Part shown: in pieces, positions 34,201 to 46,696 of the stretch
How positions within the stretch are numbered: position 1 is the first letter of the stretch
Layout of the letters: each line of letters begins with the position of its first letter
Source of the DNA: Sambucus nigra
Lineage: Eukaryota > Streptophyta > Magnoliopsida > Dipsacales > Adoxaceae
Assembly: GCA_949130495.1 (NCBI GenBank)
Contig: OX422211.1
Coordinates: forward strand, 337,719,504 to 337,783,503
Length of the DNA: 64,000 nt
Reading direction: 5' to 3'
Made by a program: the position numbers and the translations under genes
The notes under the pieces: generated by a model
Databases searched by the model: none
Told to the model about the DNA's origin: nothing
The model's input: the letters and a program-made list of their open reading frames with translations, nothing else

Positions 34201-34202
34201 AT
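28266..34202 (-). CDS. Gag-Pol polyprotein of Tat-lineage Ty3/gypsy retrotransposon
   Basis: It encodes the capsid and all enzymes needed for reverse transcription and integration, later cut by its own protease. The start is the ATG at 34202 (M-A-D-N-P), giving 1978 residues; an upstream in-frame TTG at 34211 is not needed. Domains by approximate residue: disordered R/S/P-rich N-terminus; retrotransposon gag core 230-395; C-x2-H-x4-H-x4-C-like knuckle near 475; aspartic protease V-D-N-G-S-S-A-D near 657; reverse transcriptase 900-1075 with Y-V-D-D at about 1043-1046; RNase H 1180-1290; linker with tandem repeats 1300-1385; archaeal-type RNase H 1410-1535 (Y-V-D-G-S-S, N-N-E-A-E-Y, D-A-L-A-R-L); zinc-finger and integrase core 1630-1880 with D1706, D1766 and E1802 (DD35E). 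No stop or frameshift; gag and pol lie in one frame. Confidence 0.95.
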   Translation of the reverse strand: MADNPESSNRNAGNTGNLPNLSTSPDLAGIMTNLAQGQTAMQESMRQLLQTLQGSIPTYSGQRTDHGQSRSRRIGSYRNGESNDFSYQPGRTSSIQATDTDQHISLSPERTSALERLSRVSPFSRLGPRRNMSPPRAPSGSFRPPPGSRERSAQSRPITRRDKSQEATSGQSVARTRRPEEGNEAWKGSIQRLEDRLGEMAKARNPLQRTFVQGTPFVQAIVDFPTPSKFKAPVVTPKYDGKTDPVLHIEQYQAAADIYAVPDEMRCRAFSGTLTGSAQIWYNNLPRGKISTFVQLAELFIGNFCFGAKPVKRVAHLLSVRQKSGESTRDYITRFNNEKLEVIDYEEKTAITALMSGLLPNKLYYTLAKDPPKNMSELMAKAAKIMNAEEAMTAKKNMDKEVKVEVDNSKKKDQKGNGGDKYSRNNRIKLEALKKYDNYTPLRMGINHVLEEIRNNEEIKWPEKLKSDPDMRNKTKYCEFHKDHGHMTKNCIALQNEIETLIRRGKLSKYVDRRGERTNEDRIRKRSRSPRRAEENKRKDHEEDPDDDPDLPKKPRKPEREVFSIRFGSFHCNVITGGDAGGGDLTAERKAYLGEAQACSYIQRINLAEDDRPRKVNKEKLVIGFSKNDLAGVLYPHDDPLVIKMRMKDVIISRVLVDNGSSADIMYYSCFDSLNLKLSQLEPYHRPLLGFAGEKVFPLGTIKLDIFIGTWPVCRTERIRFFVMDKNVQSAYNIIMGRVGLKKFEAVPSTVHQCLKFPTNFGVGVVKGDQKVARECYYSSAEQEELEGSMKKTTTYQVEEGTEIETLDPRDESQLVKGQVMESTENVILDDEHPERITQIGSSLDMSIKEELIAFLKNRKNTFAWSHEDMPGIDPNFLCHELNVNKEIKPVKQRRRVFSPEKNQAIQEEVEKLQKAQFIEDVKYPDWLANVVMVKKKNNKWRMCVDFTDLNKACPKDHFPLPRIDQLVDATSGHELLSFMDAYSGYNQIKMKPEDRESTSFITPRGTYCYNVMPFGLKNAGATYQRLMNKVFTEQISRNMEVYVDDMLTKSKKATDHLIDLSQTFDQLDKYQMKLNPTKCTFGVREGMFLGYIVNQRGIEANPDKIKALLGLRSPTTKKEVQSLTGRVAALNRFVSRATDKCIPFFKTLRKTFEWNEECEKAFQDLKKYLGTPPLLSRPITGEKLYLYLAVSENAVSSALIRLENGVQKPIYYTSKAFRGAEIRYPKLEKLALALIEASRRMRPYFQAHTIIVYTDMPLRQALHKPEKSGRLMYWAVELGEYDIVYEPRSSLKGQAVADFIAEFTYPDTPEEQKMPAELPVDDTGSTETFADLPVDDTGSAEIGPNQPRLVKGLVDVEKSLYSNSDQPRLVKEYEQMTDEERKIPGDDGRKQQIFYRGTLTDKKFEDEIPTWRLYVDGSSCTAGCGAGIVLITPDEIDMEYALRFQFKASNNEAEYEAMIAGLNLAKTMEAQQVMVFSDSQLIVNQMMGIYAIKGDLMIKYHAKVMKLLTEFDAIQLVRIPRMENVQADALARLASATRTEMRRTIPIEVLEGRSIDEDLTTNVITLDLGPSWMDPIRKYVEEGELPEDKLAAKKLKYKAARYVLTNGILYRRGIMAGLQRCVHPTEVKELIEEIHEGSCGAHVAGRTLLQRVMTQGYYWPTMRADCIAYAKKCDKCQRFSSIRRTPQALLTPITSPWPFAMWGIDLVGPLPITRGRFKYLVVAVDYFTKWVEAEPLINMTYEKVYQFVWKNIICRYGLPHAFITDHGTQFDNEEFAAYCHQSNVLKFHSAPGHPQSNGQTEVTNRTLLNGLKKRLSEAKANWINELQSVLWAYRTTPRAATGESPYMLAFGSEAVIPAELGLPTHRVLNFNSPISDLMRRMDLDMLEEVREEAAIRNAAYQQRTALFYNKRVKKCDLKEGDYVLKKVIQKQNKLEANWHGPYRVTEVVRPGTYRIATLEGEEFQNAWNAEHLRKYYQ
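30086..30250 (-). repeat. In-frame tandem duplications in the polyprotein linker
   Basis: Two separate duplications lie between the two RNase H domains. A 42 bp unit (14 residues, L-P-V-D-D-T-G-S type) starts at 30184 and 30226. A unit of about 60 bp (about 20 residues, Q-P-R-L-V-K type) starts near 30086 and 30145. Both keep the reading frame. Confidence 0.85.
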
Positions 34203-34245
34203 TAGTGACAAATGATTTTTATGAAAAACGATAACAACAGTCGTT

Positions 34246-34263
34246 TCCCACAGACGGCGCCAA
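34246..34263 (-). other. Primer-binding site of the Tat element
   Basis: The minus strand reads TGGCGCCGTCTGTGGGAA two bases after the 5' LTR. TGG at the start pairs with the universal CCA end of a tRNA. The first nine bases are those of the Asp-tRNA-type site used by related Tat/Athila elements, but the rest differs, so the tRNA is not named. Confidence 0.75.
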
Positions 34264-34265
34264 TC

Positions 34266-34884
34266 TGTTGAAGTAAAAAACTAGATCGCTCTAATTTTTC
34301 AATCACAGATAAATAAATAAGACAAAGATTTTTAAAGTGGTTCGGCTAGGAATAAAGCCTACGTCCACTGTTATGTTATTGCTGAGTGTTTGTGGAATTC
34401 TTGATTACAAGTTCTCTCAAGAAATTCCGGTCCCCTTGAATGAGGATGATACAAGGTATTTATAGCCTTGAGGCTGTACATGAAAGGGTCGATACATTAA
34501 ATGATATACATGTGAAAGGGTAATACATTTAATGCCCTTAGACTTGTGCGTCAAGGATAATCATTTAATGAACCAGTTGGACTGTTCGTTATTTGGCAAT
34601 CAATGCTGTGGCCGAGATGCAGCTCGGATCGTCTGAGTAACTCGGGTATGTTGATCTTCCTGGTATTCAAGAATTCCTCGGAGAGGTATGTTCCTTGGAG
34701 AGGTATGTTCCTCGGAGCCTATGAGTTCCTCGGAGAGGTATGTTCCTCGGAGCCTGTGAGTTCCTCGGAGAGGTATGTTCCTCGGAGCCTGTGAGTTCCT
34801 CGGAGAGGTCTGTTGTTGCCATGTAGATAGCCGGGTGTCTTCGTATGATTGGTCCACGTCAGCAGATTAAATTTGGTATCAACA
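34266..34884 (-). repeat. 5' LTR of the Tat element
   Basis: 619 bp; reads TGTTGATACC...TTCAACA on the minus strand. It carries the promoter for the genomic RNA, with TATAAATA on the minus strand at 34457-34464, and the 35 bp tandem repeats in U3 at about 34685-34805. Confidence 0.95.
34457..34464 (-). promoter_or_regulatory. TATA box of the 5' LTR
   Basis: TATAAATA on the minus strand within GGCTATAAATACC, about 420 bp into the LTR and upstream of gag-pol. The same box occurs at 26312-26319 in the 3' LTR. Confidence 0.65.
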
Positions 34885-34889
34885 ATTAC
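34885..34889. repeat. Tat element target-site duplication (right)
   Basis: ATTAC directly follows the right LTR; partner of 26116-26120. Confidence 0.9.
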
Positions 34890-36310
34890 GTTTATGTCTC
34901 GTATTACCTCATAGCTCTTACATTTGCACATATTCTGGAAATATAATATTGGTAGAGTTTTGTTCAATGAAATAGATAGCATTTTTAATTTAAATTTTAT
35001 TTTAAAATCGATCATATATTTTTTGTTGAGTTTGTGCTATTTATATGTCCTAGTGTTTTGGATTTCAGAAGTATGATCGATTTTAGACATTCATGTTTTG
35101 GCATTGTGAAGATTGAAAGTGTCTTTACTTTTTTTAAGATTCTCACTTAGTCATATTGTTAGGTATATATTGTGAAAGCAATTAAAGAAGTGAATGGTTC
35201 CATATCGTATAAATTACGCAAAGAAGGTAGTCATGCTGTAAAGACATTGTCGATGCCAACGAGGTTTGTTTGACCTTATGGGGGAAGATGTGTATATCTA
35301 AGTGGTTCATTTATAAGTAAATCATATTGTATTTCAGAATTTTTGTATCTTAACAATAGGACTTCAGCAGGTGGGTTTATAATTTTTGCAATCCAATAAG
35401 ATATGAAATCTAAAGAGGTTGTTTCGATATAAGGTTATATTTAGGGTATTAGATGGGTAAAGGTGAGTGTTTAGTAATATGTTTTGAGATATTTGGGTTT
35501 TAAATTAAGCATATTTTTGGCTTAAAAGATTGCAAGGGATGGATTCGATAATGAATTTGCGATTTTTTTGAAGTAGTTATGTTATTGTAAGAAAATTGGG
35601 GGTTATGCAAAATAGATTGTGAAAGTATAGTTTATGGAAAATAATGCATTATAAAGTGGGGCCAAGTAAAAAAAAGCCCCTATATTATTAGTATTCTACA
35701 AGCATAAGTATTAAGTAAGTGAACCTATACATGAAACATCTGATGAAAAACCTTCTTTATCCACTATAAATAAATATTTCTACTCCTAAATCGAGAAACA
35801 TAGGAACTCCCCTTAGCTATGATATTTCTCCACCTTTTTGACACACGAAGTCAATGAGAAATAGAAAGAAGTAGATAAAGATTTTAGCATTGTCCAATAA
35901 CAACAGGCACAGTTAAGAGGAGAAAATAGTGAAATAAAAGCGAGATGATCATGTGAATTAACTAATGTCATAAGAGGGATGAGTGGAAATCATCATGAGT
36001 ATGAGAAACGAACATGAGTATATCGATCACGTAAGCATATGAAGTAGAAAATATGATATAAACGAGTCTAACTAAAAGGAGATCATATCAGGAATGAATA
36101 TAGTAATTATAAGAACGATAATATGGAAAAATGTTATATAAATCCACAACAAACAATCCAAAGTACCATCATTCAAAGTAACGGTACTATACAAACAACA
36201 AAGTAGTAATAAATACAAGAAACTATTCATATACAAATATTCAAGTACTATATAAAAGGTATAATGTCTCATCAAAAGGAACAAAAATATCGAGATAAGT
36301 CATAAAATAT
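34890..36310. other. Unassigned host DNA right of the Tat element
   Basis: It continues the pre-insertion sequence from 26115. Short open frames (for example 36072-36284 minus) have no recognisable content. No RNA gene or element end was found. Confidence 0.3.
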
Positions 36311-37260
36311 CTAGCTCTGGTTGGTGCTCAAATCATTAGTCTCATCATTATCACCATTGTCATCATTATTATCAATAACTAGAGGTATATAAACTGGAGT
36401 AAGAGTTAGTTCTGTTGCAGGCAATGGTGCAGAGTTAGAATTTCCAATCTTGGTATGTCTGAGACAGTCCACAATGAATGTAACATATCTCCTTGCGCGT
36501 GAATGGTCTTTATCCACCCGGTGAAGTCTATGATCAAAATGACTATACATTCGCATCATCAAACTATCCTCTCAAGAAAGAAAAGTATTCCTGCATCAAC
36601 TCACATGTACCTTGATTTGCATGAGTTGCATGTGATGGAGCTAGGGCAGGTGCGGGTGCACCCTAATGGTAGATAGATTAAGCTAGTGGTCAGGGCGAAG
36701 TCTAGCCATTAGAAGGGGATTATCTAGCACCAGAGATAAGATGTAAAATCATAGCACATCATCGATGTAAAGCCTAAAAAAACCTAACTAATATAGGTAT
36801 TCGGTGATGAAGTGATTGTAAACTATAGTGTCGATATAGGCTCTATGTACAACCTCCATGATGAGCAAGGGGTAATAAATGTACATTTAGGGAATGATAT
36901 CATACATCAAACTACCAATGGCAAAGGGAAAATTTGGTAATTGACGACGAGGCTTCATGTTATAAATAACCATAAAATGGAGTATGGAATACTTATTTCT
37001 TATTTTATTTTAAAGGAAAATATTCCCAACCCATGTTATTGGATAACGAACAAGAAATGACAGACCTCATCATTGGTAGTGTAACTCTTAGTAAATCGTA
37101 GTCTACATGATCGATTCTCTGAACCCCTAGATAAGTCGAAAGAATCCCCACAGTCAACATAATCTCCACCCTCTAACCAAAGAAGTCAGAATATTGGGGA
37201 TGTCGAGCTCATAATTATGTTCGCATAGAACTCGCAAACAAGTATCGTATTAGATGATGA
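36311..37260 (-). pseudogene. Decayed plant transposon-associated protein (PF20167-like)
   Basis: On the minus strand, broken frames read in order: T-V-G-I-L-S-T-Y-L-G-V near 37130; M-K-P-R-R-Q-L-P-N-F with I-G-S-L-M-Y-D-I-I near 36930; an A-P-A-P-A-L-A-P linker near 36645; and an open C-terminal piece (36311-36562) with Y-S-H-F-D-H-R-L-H-R-V-D-K-D. This order of blocks resembles the plant transposon protein often found in retroelement-derived genes, judged from memory of the family. Several stops and frameshifts make it non-functional. Identification is tentative. Confidence 0.35.
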
Positions 37261-37841
37261 ATGTAACTGTTGAAACTAGTGCCAAGAAGTATTTCAATAT
37301 AATAGAATTACTAGGTGTAAACCCGCGTGATGTGCAGGCGAAGTGATATTGATAGCCATATAAAGTGTATACTTTTTGCCTTTGAAAATGTAGCATTTCT
37401 AGTAATGAATAATAAGAAAGATCTTGTGACGTTATAATTTTTAAAATAAATATAATTCAAAATTTAAAAGGTTGCCAACTTTCTAAAATACAACTATGTA
37501 AATGCTATCGAAATTGCAAGAATGTAGACAAAAATACAAAAATACATTATTAGTATTTTCAAAGAATACTTGGAGGTAAAAAATGGACTACCAAGATAAA
37601 ATTGGCAAAAATGTTGAAGCTTTCACGAAAATATTTTACTCATATTTGTAATTAACTATATAAACAATAATATGAAATGTCTTAATTTCTATACTTCGAG
37701 GTAAGAATATTAAACACTTGTATTAGCCAAATCAGTCACACTTATGTTAATAATGATAAAATGCAATCAATGACATTTTCCATCAAAATGTATGGAGTAA
37801 TAATAATTCAACAATTCCAACATTTGGCTGTGAAGTTTCTT
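37261..37841. other. Unassigned AT-rich DNA
   Basis: Nothing coding or repeated is recognised. Confidence 0.3.
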
Positions 37842-37850
37842 ATTTTTAAG

Positions 37851-38095
37851 GAGCATATATCAAATAGTCTCTTGAACTTCTTTTAATACATGTATAGTTC
37901 AAGCCTTTTTATTTTGCACCAAAAAGTCATTCAACATGTCAAAAAAACTTTACCATACCGCTGGCGTGGTCCTTCACTTACCGCTGACGCGAACCTTTAA
38001 ACATAAGAGAATAAGGGACTTTTTGGTACAAAATAAAAGGCTTGGACTAAATATGTATTAAGCATTGTTTGAGGGACTTTTTGGTATTTGATCCT
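37851..38095. mobile_element. MITE with ~78 bp inverted repeats and 9 bp target duplication
   Basis: The left arm (TATCAAATAGTCTCTTGAAC onward) matches the reverse complement of the right arm (ATCAAATACCAAAAAGTCCC onward) over about 78 bp. Flanks are ATTTTTAAG (37842-37850) and ACTTTTAAG (38096-38104), a 9 bp duplication with one mismatch, which suggests a Mutator-like origin. The same family recurs at 39235-39378. It is non-coding. Confidence 0.75.
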
Positions 38096-38168
38096 ACTTT
38101 TAAGTACCTTGGAAAAGCTAGTACACACAAACAACTTTGAATTGTATGATTTTTTTAAAACTAAGTAC

Positions 38169-38751
38169 CAGGGGCGGATCCAGCCCCTGCCGAAGCGGGC
38201 AGCCGCCCCAGTTCAACTTTTATAAAAAAAAAATTGTTTATTTATAATTTTGTGTTTGTTTATATGTTTATTTATATGAATTTGTTCATAAAGATAGAGG
38301 TATGTTATATGTGTTTGTTTAACAAAATAAAATATGTGTTTAAATTTATAATGGATATTAAAATTAAAATCCCTAGAATCTCTTAGTGTGAAATTTAGTT
38401 TATAATGTAAAATTAGTCTGAAATGGAATTAAATTTAGTGTGAATCTATTAGTCTGAAATTAAATCAAAGTTGTTGTAAATATAGGAACTCAATGGAGAA
38501 ATTTTTAAACGGAAAAAAGGAGACAACACACCAACCGAATCCGAAGCTGAGGTTCAATCGCATCCGAAACGGAAAAATTTAGGAATCCAAATTTAGTTAA
38601 TTAATACCTCAACATATTTAGGGTTAAAAATTGCAAAAATATAAGTAAAAACAACCCAAAAAAAATTGTATCGGGAGCTCCTGCCTCCGAACTCCCGGGT
38701 TTCGTAAAAAAATTTCACCCCACTTCACTTGAAATCCTAAATTCGCCATTG
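38169..38751. mobile_element. hAT-type non-autonomous element
   Basis: The left end CAGGGGCGGATCCAG and the reverse complement of the right end, CAATGGCGAATTTAG, form an imperfect 15 bp terminal inverted repeat. Flanks are CTAAGTAC (38161-38168) and CTAGGTAC (38752-38759), an 8 bp duplication with one mismatch, as expected for hAT. The 583 bp interior has no transposase. The GGGGCGGATCCA end is familiar from hAT-derived elements in other plants. Confidence 0.75.
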
Positions 38752-38899
38752 CTAGGTACTCTCCTTGAATATCCGTATGCTTTAATTCCATTATATCATC
38801 ATTTGCAAATATATCACTGTAGTATAAAGACATCTTTTTGTATGGCCTTACATATTCAACTTTATATATTGGCAGGTATATCTAGTAGTTCAAAAAACC

Positions 38900-39192
38900 C
38901 GTCTTTAAACTGTGTGTGGAATGAAATAACCTTGAAGAATGAACTTCAAAACTCCAATAATATTAAAGGATTCCCTGAAAAAATAAATAAGCAAAATGAC
39001 AAATCAAGTTAGTACACTCAAAGCACATATAACATTAAAAGTAAAACCCATTTGTAAACTGTGTGCAGAATGATAACACCTTTAAGAATGACATTCGAAA
39101 CTTTTATAGTATTAATGGATTCCCTGGAAAAATAAAGATGCAAAAGAACAAATTAAGTTAGTACACTCAAAGCACATATAAAATTAAAGGGA
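38900..39192. repeat. ~148 bp tandem duplication
   Basis: Two adjacent diverged copies share TAAACTGTGTG, GGATTCCCTG, AAATAAA and TTAGTACACTCAAAGCACATATAA-type blocks. The first starts near 38900 and the second near 39048. The small open frame at 38749-39012 partly covers the first copy and shows no coding features. Confidence 0.7.
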
Positions 39193-39234
39193 TGAAATAT
39201 TTTGTATATGTAGAGTGAAAGTGCGTAAAATATA

Positions 39235-39378
39235 GGATCAAATATCAAAAAGTTCCTCAAATATTTTTTAATATACATCAAGTCCAAGCCCGTTATTTTG
39301 TACCAAAAAGTCCCTCAAACACCCACTTAACTAAACGTGTATTAAAAAAATATTCGAGGACTATTTGGTGTATGCCAC
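39235..39378. mobile_element. Short MITE, same family as 37851-38095
   Basis: It begins GGATCAAATATCAAAAAGTT and ends in an inverted counterpart. TAAAATATA flanks it at 39226-39234 and 39379-39387, a perfect 9 bp target duplication. At 144 bp it is a shorter relative of the element at 37851-38095, sharing the CCAAAAAGTCCCTC core. Confidence 0.75.
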
Positions 39379-39387
39379 TAAAATATA

Positions 39388-40545
<1,158 letters not shown>

Positions 40546-40990
40546 ATTATATATATATAACAATTATTTAATATTCATATGTATGAAAAAAACTGTTTAT
40601 ATAAAAAAACAACTTAAAAAAACAGTTCTTTAACACTTTTTTAACGTTAAATAACTTATTTAGCATGTTTTTATATTTATATATATATAAAAAGTTATTT
40701 AACTTTTTTTTAATTTATATATATAATTTTTTTTACAAAACTATTTTTTTAAGGTTAAAAAAATATTATAAAACTAAAAAACAGTTTTTAAATTTATATA
40801 TATATATAAAAACATCTATATAACGTTTTTTAATGTTAAATAACTTATTTAACGCTTTTTTTTATATTTTTATGTATAAAAAACAGTTCTTTAACGTTTA
40901 TATATATATATATATATATATATTATACCGCTTTTTATTATAAAAACAACTTCAAAAAAAAAATAACTTAAATAGAAAAGGGACTTTTTA
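40546..40990. repeat. A/T-tract repeat region resembling the Helitron interior
   Basis: Units such as CAGTTCTTTAACG, AACGTTAAATAACTTATTT and (TA)n recur irregularly. Composition and motifs (AACGTT, ACTGTTTTTT) resemble the tract inside the two Helitrons, but no Helitron ends flank it. A pure (TA)n run lies at about 40901-40922. Confidence 0.5.
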
Positions 40991-42767
40991 AAAAAAAAAC
41001 TTGTGGTTTTTTGGTCCATACATGTGGATAGTTAGGTGGATGCATTTATAATAGAGAGAAAGTTATCTGTTAAATGACACTTGGACTTCAAGCATTGAAC
41101 GGCATAAAAAATGATGTTGTTGACGACACCAATTTTTTTCCCGTATCTTTGATATGTAAACTATGTAAAGTAAAAACAACCAAGTAACACAATCACTTTA
41201 ACCACAAACTCGACCCTTATTTCTGATTCTTCAAACTAAAACACACATTACTATTAAATAGCCAAGTAACACAATCACTTTGTCCACTAACTCAAACGTC
41301 ACTGCTAATTCCTTTAAATATAAACACATAATAGTGTTAAAGAATAACAAACCAATACAATAAGTTCCCACACCTCCATAAGCACAATTAATTTTTCAAT
41401 TCTCCAAATGTAATGAACATGGTACAAAACTATATCATTAATTCCAAAGTAAATTAGAATAAATTATCACCAATCAACATGTACATACCAAGGGGAGAAA
41501 ATTGAGTAATCTATTTTAGCTAGATATAGAAAGATATAAAATCCCTAAAACTACTTGCCATCCGGGAAAAAAAACATAGAATTTGAGAATTCGAAAACAA
41601 CTTGTAATACATGTGCATCTCTTATCATCTTATAATCAGAGTATGATGTGAAAAACAACCTAGCAAGGCATACCATTATATGTTCGGTCATTGTAAGATG
41701 AATCCTTAAGCACAAAGATGGGTATTTCCTATTTGGTGTTTTTTCTAGTAAGGTCCCCTCTCATAGAGCACTGCTCTGGCAATAAAAAATCATGTACCTG
41801 AGTAAAAATAAAAGATTGAAGAACATCAGTTATCTTAAAAAAAGCCAAAAACCAAACCATGTTGATGGTAATACGGTAACCAAACCATGTTAATGGAGAC
41901 ATTGTAGTATAAGATTGACAAATATAATAAATCATACTAATAATCAATATAATGAATCATAAAAAATACCCAACCAAATCAAACAAATTGACATTATGTA
42001 ACTATTGATACAAAAAACACAACTTGCAATATCGGTTGTTAAAATATTAAAAATATATTTTAGAACCCCTATGATTGAAGTATAGTTGAAAATATAACTT
42101 GTAACTTTATATAGTCAATACGAAAATAATAGTTGTTAAGATTAAAAAAATCAGAAACCCAAAGTTTGAAATGAGAACTCAATGATCTGAACCTTAGAAA
42201 CAAAAACTAAAAACGAAATTGAAAGGTTAATGAAAACAAAAGTAACAAACTTAACAAATAAATGTTGGAGAACTATTAATTTCTTAAGTTTGTTAAAGAA
42301 ATCATTTGCTTGTTAACAAACGAAATAATTTATTTGTTAAGTTTGTTAAACAAAAGTAACAAACTTAACTAATTTCATTAGTATGTCATAGAAATGCTAT
42401 TTGAGACATAAAACAAAAAGTTAGGTCCACAAATATGTGAATGGAAAGAAAACCCAAATGGATAAAAAATACCAAACAGATAGATAAAGGTGTAGTTCTA
42501 TCAAAACATGACTAAAATGAACATATTTGTACTGATTGAGTTCCGCTTACACACCCTTCTACGCTGTTCTCACATTTGGCAGGTATCTCTGGTCCTCCAA
42601 TTGCACTGACTGCCAAAGAGCAGGTATCTATGGTTCTCCAATTACACTGCCAAAGACCATGATCACCATTGTGAGATGATGTTATCTTGGCTCCAAAATC
42701 TACCCTATTGGAACAGATCAAACGGTTGGAGAACTATTAATCTCGGCCATGATTTGGTTAGTTTCCT
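40991..42767. other. Unassigned DNA with small local repeats
   Basis: It contains an 82 bp imperfect tandem duplication at about 41181-41340 (CAAGTAACACAATCACTTT at 41181 and 41263). A hairpin of about 24 bp arms lies at about 42239-42365 (GTAACAAACTTAACAAATAA and its inverse), and a short duplication at 42582-42660 (GCAGGTATCT...CTCCAATT). A 69-codon minus frame at 42512-42721 spans the last repeat and shows no family features. Confidence 0.5.
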
Positions 42768-42785
42768 CATATATATATATATATA

Positions 42786-44452
<1,667 letters not shown>

Positions 44453-44746
44453 TCTCTATATACTGTAAAATGCAAAACAAGGCATTTATAAGCATTTAAG
44501 ACTCCTTTTCATTGAGAGTGTCCACGTGGCACTCTATATTTTATATTTCTATAAAATACTATACAAGCAATTTAATAGATGCATTGAACTATTGAGTTTT
44601 CTCTCTCTCTCCTTCAATTTAATCCAATTGAGTTTTTTCTCTCTCTCCTTCAATTTAATCCAACGAGACCAAGTCAAAAGCAATTAAGAATGATACATTT
44701 TTTCGTCCCAATATATAAATATTATTTTTAACTGCCGCCAACCACC

Positions 44747-44839
44747 ATGGTCATCACCATAGACTTCCCCAAAAACCCCAAACCTTCTCCTGAACAAAGG
44801 GTTGCACGTATGTTAAATCGCCACCAAAGTTCTCGGCAG
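44747..44839 (+). pseudogene. First-exon fragment carried by Helitron 2
   Basis: This is the counterpart of 21855-21947: 31 open codons from ATG to the same CAG|GTAATTT donor. The copies differ at four positions; three change the residue (D/N, S/P, R/H) and one is silent. That is not the pattern of purifying selection, although the sample is tiny. The source gene is not recognised and no second exon is visible. Confidence 0.55.
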
Positions 44840-46688
44840 GTAATTTCCTTCTTTTCTTTCGTTGATTAATTTGTTAGTTAAGATTAGCTAGGTTTTGAGG
44901 TTCCCCACTATTGATAAATCATTTGTTTTCTCTCTTTTTTGGGTTATTTCTTTAACACTGTTTTTTATAACCATTAAATTATATAAAAGCAATGTTTTTC
45001 TAAAAAAAAACAGTTTATAATTGTTAAAAGGTTCTTTTATAAACTGTTTTTTTAACTTTTCTATAAAATTAATTTTTTACATAAAACGTTAAAAACATTA
45101 AAAAAAAGTTGATGTAAAAACGTTCAAAACACTATATTTAGCTGCTTTTTTTATAAACGTTAAAAAATAATTTAAATAAACCACTATTTTTTTTAAAAAA
45201 ACGCCGCTTTTAAAAACGTTACAAAACACTGATTTTTTAATTGCTTTTTACAAATGGTCAAAACATTTTATATAAAAACGCTTATTTTTTTTTTAAAAAC
45301 ACTGTTTACTAAAAAAATAAAAAAACACTCTTTTTAATAAACTTTAAAAAAATTTATATAAAAACACTTTTTTTTAAAAAAAAGTTTATATAAAAATAAT
45401 GTTTTTAATTTTTTTTTATGAACGTGAAATGTTTTTTTATAAAACTTTTTTAACGTTTTTTTTATAAATCAATTTTTTTAATAAACATGTTAAAAAACAG
45501 TTTATATAATAACGTAGAAAAATACTGTTTTTTTAACGCTTTTAACATTTTATATGAAAATTGTTCATATAAAAAGTTGTTTTTAATAGTTGATAAAAAC
45601 ATTTTTTTAAACATTTTTGATGTCTTTTTATAAAAAAAAATTGATTTTATAAAAAACAGTTAAAAAAAGTTTATTAGAAAACCTTTTGATGTTTATAACT
45701 GTTTAAAAAAAAGGGTTTTTGTATAAGCAGTTTTTTAACGTATATAAAAAACAGTAAAAAAAATACTGTTTTTTTTACCTTTTTAAAAAACAGTGTTTTT
45801 ATATAAACTATAAGAGCTTTTCTCTCTCTTATCTCTCTTATTCTTACTTTCTCTCTTTTTTGGATTATTTTTTTAAACGTTAAAAAAACAATGTTTTTTT
45901 TATAAACATCAAAAAACAATTTATATCAAATCAATGTTTTTAAAAAAATCAGTTTATAATCGTTAAACGGTTTTTTTATAAACAATTTTTTTAAATTTTT
46001 TTATAAAATTATTTTTTTACGTAAAACATTCAAAAACAGTTGATATAAAAATGTTAAAAACACTATTTTTTATAAATGTTAAAAAACTGTTTATATAAAC
46101 CACTATTTTTTTAAGGAAAAAACACTGTTTTTAAAAAAACGTTACAAAACACTGAATTTTTAACTGTTTTTTATAAACATTCAAAAACAGTTTTATAATT
46201 CTCTTTAATAAAATGTTGTTTTTATATAAACCATTTTTTAATATTTTTTTAAAAGAGTTTTTTTTTTAAGAACAGTGTTTTTATATAATTTTTTTTAACG
46301 TTTATACAAAAAACTGTTAAAAAAACAGTGTTTTTAATGTTTTTATATTAAGTGTTTTTTACGTTTTTAATTTATTCATATAAAGAATTGGTTTTATGAA
46401 AAAAGTTGAAAACAATTTACAAAAAAACTTTTGACATTCATAAACTGTTTTTTATAAGATTGTTTTTATATAAAGTTTTTTCAACATTTATAAAAACAGT
46501 TAAAAACAATATTTTTTAATGTTTGTAAAAAAAAGTGCTAAAAAAAGTTTATAAAAAACATTTTGGTTTTGTAAAACTTTTTGATTTAAAAAAAATACTT
46601 AATAAAAAAAGTGTATAAAACTTTTTCATTTTATAAAACTTTCTCATTTTATAAAAAAGTGTTAGTAAAAAAAGTTTTACTATTTAAA
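44840..46688. repeat. Degenerate A/T-tract repeat region inside Helitron 2
   Basis: Collinear with 21948-23770; same AACGTT and ACTGTTTTT-type units with many small length differences. The open minus frame at 45674-45919 is a product of A/T runs. Confidence 0.7.
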
Positions 46689-46696
46689 ACAATAAG

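Larger units (their letters stand above)
26121..34884 (-). mobile_element. Complete Tat-lineage Ty3/gypsy LTR retrotransposon
   Basis: An 8.76 kb element on the minus strand with 619 bp LTRs (26121-26739 and 34266-34884) that differ at one base. Both LTRs are bounded by TG...CA, and the direct repeat ATTAC flanks the element (26116-26120 and 34885-34889). In element order: 5' LTR, primer-binding site, gag-pol in one open frame with an additional archaeal-type RNase H, a 1.5 kb 3' region rich in tandem repeats, polypurine tract, 3' LTR. The second RNase H marks the Tat clade. Near-identical LTRs and an unbroken polyprotein point to very recent insertion and possible current activity. Confidence 0.95.

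Noticed and set aside
34203..34211. Start of the polyprotein three codons upstream (TTG at 34211)
   Set aside because: The codon is TTG, unusual in plants; the first ATG at 34202 is preferred.
36072..36284. 70-codon hydrophobic minus-strand ORF
   Set aside because: AT-rich, Leu/Tyr-rich by composition, with no supporting context.
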